NCBI GenBank assembly: GCA_036703605.1
Contig: DATNRH010001083.1
Coordinates: 8,001 to 72,000 of the forward strand
DNA length: 64,000 nucleotides
Origin: Candidatus Obscuribacterales bacterium
GTDB lineage: Bacteria > Cyanobacteriota > Cyanobacteriia > RECH01
Reading direction: 5' to 3'
The notes under the pieces are model-generated. The model saw only the letters and a list, made by a program, of their open reading frames with translations. It did no database searches and was not told the DNA's origin. Shown piece by piece: positions 59,328 through 64,000 of the stretch (its first letter is position 1; each line of letters opens with the position of its first letter). Both the position numbers and the translations under genes were made by a program.

Positions 59328-59545
59328 TCGACCATCGGTTAAAGATTATCGCGAAGATTCTTGCGATCGCCAGGATCAGTCGATGCCAACGATAGGATAA
59401 TAGGAAGATTCTGAACACCGATTCCACTCTGTCATAACCGTGGAATAAAGGGTGACCAGGGGAGCGATCGCATCCCCACTGGCGATCCGCGTCAGACATC
59501 CCGCTGAGAATTGACCGTGAGGCGACTAGTTTTAAGGAGAGTGTT

Positions 59546-60847
59546 TTGGTTACCAGCCCTGTTTTTACAACCACAAAATCAGAAGAAATCTTTGCCGCCG
59601 CCCAAAAACTCATGCCCGGTGGCGTGAGTTCACCAGTGCGGGCCTTTAAGTCCGTGGGAGGGCAGCCGATTGTCTTCGACCGCGTCAAAGGTGCCTACAT
59701 CTGGGATGTAGACGGCAATCAATATATTGACTACGTCGGCACGTGGGGCCCCGCCATCTGTGGTCACGCCCACCCCGACGTATTGGCGGCTCTCCATGAT
59801 GTGCTCGACAAAGGCACCAGCTTTGGCGCACCCTGCTACCTAGAAAACGTGCTGGCAGAAATGGTGATCGACGCCGTACCCAGCATTGAAATGGTGCGCT
59901 TTGTCAACTCCGGCACTGAAGCTTGTATGGCCGTGCTGCGCTTAATGCGGGCCTTCACCGGTCGCGACAAGATCATTAAATTTGAAGGCTGCTACCACGG
60001 TCACGCCGATATGTTCTTGGTGAAGGCCGGATCTGGGGTTGCCACCCTCGGTCTGCCCGACTCCCCCGGCGTCCCCAAGGCAGCTACCCAAGCTACCTTG
60101 ACCGCGCCCTACAATGACCTGGAAGCAGTAAAAGCCCTGTTTGCCGAGAATCCCAACGAAATCGCTGGGGTGATCCTAGAACCCGTAGTGGGCAACTCCG
60201 GCTTCATTCCCCCCGATGCCGGTTTTCTGGAAGGACTGCGGGTGCTCACCCAAGAACATGGCGCGCTGCTAGTGTTCGACGAAGTGATGACCGGCTTCCG
60301 CATTGCCTATGGCGGTGCCCAAGAGCGTTTTGGCGTCACCCCTGACCTCACCACCCTCGGGAAAATCATCGGCGGCGGCCTACCTGTGGGAGCCTACGGC
60401 GGTCGGCGCGACATCATGGACATGGTGGCTCCGGCTGGGCCCATGTATCAAGCGGGCACCCTATCGGGCAACCCCCTAGCCATGACGGCGGGCATCAAAA
60501 CCCTAGAACTGCTGCGCCAGCCTGGCACCTACGAGCAGCTCGATCGAATTACCAAGAAGCTAGCTGAGGGGATGCTGGCGATCGCCCAAGAAACGGGTCA
60601 CGAGGCCTGCGGTGGGCAAATCAGCGCCATGTTCGGCTTCTTCTTCAACGCTGGCCCGGTGCATAACTACGAAGATGCTAAGACGTCGGATCTAGCCAAA
60701 TTTGGTCGCTTCCATCGCGGCATGTTGGAACAAGGCGTGTACCTGGCTCCATCCCAGTTTGAAGCCGGCTTCACCTCCTTGGCCCACACCGACGAGGACA
60801 TCGATCGCACCCTAGAAGCAGCGCGTACTGTGATGTCGAAGCTGTAG
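59546..60847 (+). CDS. hemL: glutamate-1-semialdehyde 2,1-aminomutase
   Basis: 433 aa, full length. It converts glutamate-1-semialdehyde to 5-aminolevulinate with PMP/PLP, the last step of the C5 pathway to all tetrapyrroles. PLP-binding Lys273 in [18 protein letters not shown]; also [35 protein letters not shown]-like stretch, [25 protein letters not shown] and [11 protein letters not shown]. The start is TTG at 59546: AAGGAG (59534-59539) lies 6 bases upstream and no in-frame ATG fits the N-terminus (next Met is at residue 23). A GTG at 59541 is out of frame. Confidence 0.96.
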   Translation: MVTSPVFTTTKSEEIFAAAQKLMPGGVSSPVRAFKSVGGQPIVFDRVKGAYIWDVDGNQYIDYVGTWGPAICGHAHPDVLAALHDVLDKGTSFGAPCYLENVLAEMVIDAVPSIEMVRFVNSGTEACMAVLRLMRAFTGRDKIIKFEGCYHGHADMFLVKAGSGVATLGLPDSPGVPKAATQATLTAPYNDLEAVKALFAENPNEIAGVILEPVVGNSGFIPPDAGFLEGLRVLTQEHGALLVFDEVMTGFRIAYGGAQERFGVTPDLTTLGKIIGGGLPVGAYGGRRDIMDMVAPAGPMYQAGTLSGNPLAMTAGIKTLELLRQPGTYEQLDRITKKLAEGMLAIAQETGHEACGGQISAMFGFFFNAGPVHNYEDAKTSDLAKFGRFHRGMLEQGVYLAPSQFEAGFTSLAHTDEDIDRTLEAARTVMSKL

Positions 60848-60904
60848 GGTTCTATCCAGTTCAGCCCATCATCGTCCTATTAGTTAGCTGATGTCCAGTT
60901 CCCC

Positions 60905-61047
60905 TGGTTGACTGATAAAACTCCGAAAACCCTCACCCCAAACCCCTCTCCCGTTCTGGGAGAGGGGCTTTGAAAGCACTTTCTTGCTCCCCTTCTACCC
61001 TTGTGGGAGAAGGGGCTGGGGGATGAGGGGAAACGCTAGGTCAACCA
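60905..61047. repeat. MITE-like element E, variant ends
   Basis: About 143 bases in reverse orientation relative to A, B and D: CCCTCACCCCAAACCCCTCT at the left, a GGGAGAGGGG hairpin, CTCCCCTTCT...GGAGAAGGGG and GGATGAGGGG at the right. It is bracketed by TGGTTGAC (60905-60912) and GTCAACCA (61040-61047), an 8-bp inverted repeat. A further hairpin of similar sequence follows at about 61051-61094. It separates the convergent hemL and lipoprotein genes. Confidence 0.65.
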
Positions 61048-61123
61048 ATCACCCTAGCCCTCTCCCATATTTGGGAAAGGGCTGGGATGAGGGGTAGATC
61101 GGGTAGCCTAGCTAGATGTGAAA

Positions 61124-61687
61124 TCACTCCTCGCGCTGTACAAACTCAGCGGTATTCACGACATCGCTGGGAGCGTAGTCAATCCGGTAGTTGGCGATCG
61201 CGATCGTTGCATCGATCTCATCCGTGGCACCTGGAAAAGCGGCGATCGCTGCTTCTGGATTGCTGAAGCAAAACCACAGACGGCGTTCATCAAAGTCAAA
61301 GCGCGGAAGCGATGAACGAGTTTCATCCACATTGAAACAGGGCGTTCCCTCCAGTGCGCCTGGAAACAGAAACTCCGGGTCGTAGATGCCGCTCACCGTC
61401 GTGGTGCCCTCAAACTCAGCCCAGCCTGAAATAATCTGATTGTTGTCACCATGGAACATCACCTCAAGACCGGTGAGTTCTAGCCCAGCAATGCGATCGC
61501 CCACCTGGACAGCTTGAGGATCAAACGAGGTAGGCTGATTCCCATCATCTGCTGGCTCATCCTCAGGAGGCACCTCAGGCACCGGGGGCAATTCGGGCGG
61601 CACATCGGAAGGCTCTCCACATGCCCCTAGTCCCCCAATAAGACTAGCTAAGCACCAGCCTAGACCACGTTGAACATTGAGCCTCAT
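61124..61687 (-). CDS. predicted lipoprotein, unknown function
   Basis: 187 aa. Signal peptide with lipobox LGAC at residues about 20-23, then a Pro/Glu-rich spacer (PELPPVPEVPPEDEPAD) and a beta-rich domain (VGDRIAGLELTGLEVMFHG, TPCFNVDE, RRLWFCFSNPEAAIAAFPG). Two Cys residues could form a disulfide outside the cytosol. I do not recognise a family. Last gene of the minus-strand run that starts outside the window, 44 bases after the upstream gene. Confidence 0.75.
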   Translation of the reverse strand: MRLNVQRGLGWCLASLIGGLGACGEPSDVPPELPPVPEVPPEDEPADDGNQPTSFDPQAVQVGDRIAGLELTGLEVMFHGDNNQIISGWAEFEGTTTVSGIYDPEFLFPGALEGTPCFNVDETRSSLPRFDFDERRLWFCFSNPEAAIAAFPGATDEIDATIAIANYRIDYAPSDVVNTAEFVQREE

Positions 61688-61731
61688 ACATTATTCTCCC
61701 TATCGTTATTGCAGCTAGGCATCACAACCCG

Positions 61732-62751
61732 TTACTGCAACCCCAGCAGCCAGCCCGCCAGCGATCGCCCTCGGCTTTGGGGCGTGATCAACTGGTGCCA
61801 CACCCAGCGCACCGTCCAGCGATTGAAGCGAGGCAACACAGAGGCACGGCAAAAACTCCAGATCATCATCAGTCCCACAGAGGCGATCGCGCCTAGGGCA
61901 AGCTGTGGCAAGGCCAGCAACGGTTCAGTCACCAAAAGAGGCAGGCTGTGCCCACAGTTCACCAGAAATACAGACAGACTGCCTCCAACCATAATTTTAT
62001 CAATGTAAACAGAGATACTCAGGCGCAGTTGATGCAGCAGTTGTCCTGAGAGCCAGTGGTGAACGGCAATCATCTCCCCACAGCGGGGATGACTGAGGGC
62101 ATGATGGCTAATTTGCTGGAGCAGATCGCCATCAATGGATAGCACCGTGCGCACCACCCGTTGGGCGTCCCCATCCTTGCCGTCATGGTAGACCGTACAA
62201 AAGCTCATACCAGACTGGGCATAGGCGATCGCCCTTGCTCTTGTTCGGCGATAGGTTGGCGGAATCACCTGATACAGAGTTGCCTGGCGAATTGTAGAAC
62301 GGAGCTGATCTGGCAGTTGAGGAGCACGCTTTTGATGGCAGGCTTCGGTCAGCCGATCTAGCCCAACCGGGGTGAAATGAAACTCGAATTCACCATGTTC
62401 CGCCGTAATCAACACCTGTTCGCCCACCGGCATGGCTAGATCAGATGAGGCGATCGCCTGTCTCTCCGTGGCCGTCGTCTTAGACCGAGGAGCCATCCTG
62501 CGTCCCAGCCATTGCCCCAGCCCCTTGCCACCTTGCACCAAGCCCACCCGTAGCACATTCAAGGTTTGCCCTAGCAAAATGCCCACAGCTTTGAGCTTAA
62601 TGGATAGGCGGTATCCCCCCTGGATAACCGTCACCGTGCGGCTAACCGCAGCCAAGGCATCCCGAATGGTCAGCGATCGCTCTTGTTCCAGAGGAGCAAA
62701 CCCAAGTTGGTACGGCACCATGAGTTTCGAGGGAGGGTCAGATTGGGTCAT
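61732..62751 (-). CDS. unknown protein with C-terminal membrane segments
   Basis: 339 aa from the ATG at 62751 (MTQSDPPSKLMVPYQLGFAP); an ATG at 62778 is also in frame. The middle looks soluble (FEFHFTPVGLDRLTEACHQK, RTRARAIAYAQSGMSF, HYxxH-like HALSHPRCGEMIAVHH). Residues about 255-320 are hydrophobic in two stretches, IMVGGSLSVFLVNCGHSLPL and LPQLALGAIASVGLMMIWSF, suggesting a membrane anchor. I do not recognise a family. Its start overlaps the end of the upstream gene by 14 bases, so the two are translationally coupled. Confidence 0.7.
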   Translation of the reverse strand: MTQSDPPSKLMVPYQLGFAPLEQERSLTIRDALAAVSRTVTVIQGGYRLSIKLKAVGILLGQTLNVLRVGLVQGGKGLGQWLGRRMAPRSKTTATERQAIASSDLAMPVGEQVLITAEHGEFEFHFTPVGLDRLTEACHQKRAPQLPDQLRSTIRQATLYQVIPPTYRRTRARAIAYAQSGMSFCTVYHDGKDGDAQRVVRTVLSIDGDLLQQISHHALSHPRCGEMIAVHHWLSGQLLHQLRLSISVYIDKIMVGGSLSVFLVNCGHSLPLLVTEPLLALPQLALGAIASVGLMMIWSFCRASVLPRFNRWTVRWVWHQLITPQSRGRSLAGWLLGLQ

Positions 62752-63481
62752 TGGGCGATTGCGAACGGCCTGTGTCACTACCAGGGCGCAAAATCACACG
62801 TTGCACCAAGTCAAATAAGAATTTGAGCAACTCTCGCCAGTTGGATTCTCCTGATGTGACAGCTTCGCTATGCACATGAATCAGAAATTCCTTATCTTGA
62901 GCCGAGAGGCGATCGGAAAACAGTTGTTCATGAAACCGGTTGATGACATCGCCATCTAATTGAATCACCGTTTGGGCGTAGATAATATCCGTAATGTTGT
63001 TTTGATCCGCCCGCTCCCCACCCATAAGAGCTTCCATTTCACTCAGCTTGCGCAAATTTCGGAGAAACTCACCATCGGATAGCAGCATCTCTACAATGGG
63101 CTGATCGGTCGGATTGTTAGGATCCGGCACTATATTTACCGAGGTCATCCCCATTTTCTGCATACAGTCCTTACAAGAACTCTGCAGGCTGCGCCGCAGG
63201 GGTTGATACTTACTAGACTCCCCATGACTGTGATACATGACGTACAGATCTTGATAGGCTTCCTCCGGCAAGAACTTCGCCCCAGTAATTGTTGAAACAA
63301 CCATCGTATTCACTTCTAGAGCCGTGATGTCATTAAGCACCTCCGCTAGCGCATTGGCAAATCGCTCAATTTGCTGAACTGCGCCCCGAACTAGCGAATT
63401 TGGCTGTGCCTGAGCAGCCGATCGCGGGGTAGGCGGAATGGCGGAAACGGGAGGCGTTGAACGAGATCTCGAGGATGTCAT
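62738..63481 (-). CDS. unknown cytosolic protein of the right-edge operon
   Basis: 247 aa, hydrophilic. A Ser/Pro-rich N-terminal tail (about 1-30), then a helical region (LVRGAVQQIERFANALAEVL), a CxxC pair (SSCKDCMQKMGM) and alternating charged helices (FLRNLRKLSEMEALMGGERA, INRFHEQLFSDRLSAQDKEF). No signal peptide. I do not recognise the family. Followed with overlap by the 339-aa membrane-like gene and preceded by an acidic protein whose start is beyond the window. Confidence 0.7.
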   Translation of the reverse strand: MTSSRSRSTPPVSAIPPTPRSAAQAQPNSLVRGAVQQIERFANALAEVLNDITALEVNTMVVSTITGAKFLPEEAYQDLYVMYHSHGESSKYQPLRRSLQSSCKDCMQKMGMTSVNIVPDPNNPTDQPIVEMLLSDGEFLRNLRKLSEMEALMGGERADQNNITDIIYAQTVIQLDGDVINRFHEQLFSDRLSAQDKEFLIHVHSEAVTSGESNWRELLKFLFDLVQRVILRPGSDTGRSQSPNDPI

Positions 63482-63625
63482 CGGTGAATGTCCTGAGGTG
63501 AACCGGCAGGTCGTTTGGTGAGACCATGCAGAAGCATGCGATCGCTCTGAGGCTCACGACAGAAGCTGATCACCTAGTGCGATCGCCATATGATACTGTA
63601 TTCTTCCTCAAAGTGGCCGGAGCCC

Positions 63626-64000
63626 CTAGGAATTCAGATCATCCCAAGGGTCGGGTAGATTTGAAGGATGTTGAGGATGCTCGGTGGGAGCTGATGACGA
63701 TGATTTCATCGGATCGGCCGATCCTTCCATGGCCTCCCAAAGATCGCTAAGGTCCACCTCTTCATCTAGCAGTTGCTCTACCGTCCCATCCGGATCGGCT
63801 GTTTGGTCAAACAATTCTTCTAATTGTTGCTCCGTAGAGGTCAGTTCATCCTGCAGATCCAGCAACATATCAGGTTCATCTGGAGCAGCATTGGGCTCTA
63901 GCTCCAGATCGGTGAATAAACCTAGAGGATCGGCATCATCATCCGCCGACTCATCGTCAGCATTCAAATTAATCCAGTCCAAGTTTTCCACAGAACTCGC
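63626..64000 (-). CDS. acidic protein, C-terminal part (cut by window edge)
   Basis: At least 125 residues, open to the window edge; the GTG at 63991 could be the start (VENLDWINLNADDE) but the frame continues upstream as Ala-Ser-Ser, so it may be the end of a longer protein. Very acidic: ADDESADDDADPLGLF, LLDLQDELTSTEQQLEELFD, EQLLDEEVDLSDLWEAMEG. No family recognised. Same strand as the three genes downstream, 144 bases before the next one. Confidence 0.65.
   Translation of the reverse strand, partial: ASSVENLDWINLNADDESADDDADPLGLFTDLELEPNAAPDEPDMLLDLQDELTSTEQQLEELFDQTADPDGTVEQLLDEEVDLSDLWEAMEGSADPMKSSSSAPTEHPQHPSNLPDPWDDLNS

Overview
The window is cyanobacterial chromosome. The palindrome GCGATCGC (HIP1) recurs throughout in genes and gaps, as is typical of many cyanobacteria. 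Several genes are cyanobacterial hallmarks: cyanophycinase and cyanophycin synthetase (cphB, cphA), a cyAbrB regulator, the Mg-chelatase subunit chlD, a CcaA-type carbonic anhydrase, a geranylgeranyl reductase relative and hemL of the C5 tetrapyrrole route. Gene order mixes strands, operons are short and many gaps are long. The host is probably a non-heterocystous filamentous or Leptolyngbya-like cyanobacterium, but that placement is inference. I saw no rRNA, tRNA, CRISPR array, prophage or complete insertion sequence.

Layout. 1-8 kb: a glycerol kinase cut by the window edge, a sensor histidine kinase, a glycosyltransferase-like protein, an MBL-fold hydrolase, inorganic pyrophosphatase, a small membrane protein and an amidase. 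8-17 kb: pdhB, an FAH-family hydrolase, rpsF, lepA, a large PPC/beta-propeller repeat protein and ribBA. 17-20.7 kb: a DUF2997 protein, a GrpE-like protein, a short Hsp70 and a ChlP-like reductase. 20.7-27.4 kb: a 1.4-kb gap, a PhyH-like dioxygenase, a 55-aa gene, dnaX and a class III adenylate cyclase. 27.7-35.9 kb: a transketolase-like TPP enzyme, a CHAD protein, a STAS protein, a YdcF-like protein and the PcrA/UvrD helicase. 36-42 kb: trmD-ispF on the minus strand, then cphB and cphA. 42-50.6 kb: an SDR, a zinc-ribbon Ser/Thr kinase, a LivH-type permease, an HtrA protease, a TPR protein, a YbjQ protein and a TPR-glycosyltransferase. 50.9-60.8 kb: acetolactate synthase with a C-terminal zinc ribbon, an alpha/beta-hydrolase-like protein, cyAbrB, an Rrf2 regulator, chlD, carbonic anhydrase, a methyltransferase and hemL. 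61.1-64 kb: a lipoprotein and three genes of unknown function in one minus-strand run that leaves the window.

Functional themes are tetrapyrrole and pigment supply (hemL, chlD, the ChlP-like reductase, ispF), nitrogen and carbon storage (cphB/cphA, ccaA, ilvB), translation (rpsF, lepA, trmD) and signalling (histidine kinase, adenylate cyclase, Ser/Thr kinase, STAS, cyAbrB, Rrf2).

The most interesting structure is a family of roughly 135-nt non-coding elements. Three full copies (about 35962-36094, 37373-37509, 53664-53802) share a two-hairpin core and related ends. Two are bracketed by exact 15-bp and 10-bp direct repeats and the third by an imperfect one, so they look like MITE-type insertions. 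One landed on the start codon of trmD, one on the stop codon of ispF and one just upstream of a hydrolase gene. A variant with different ends lies after hemL and a fragment lies near 45141. The GrpE-like/Hsp70-like pair, the zinc ribbon on acetolactate synthase and the right-edge cluster of unknown genes also merit a second look.
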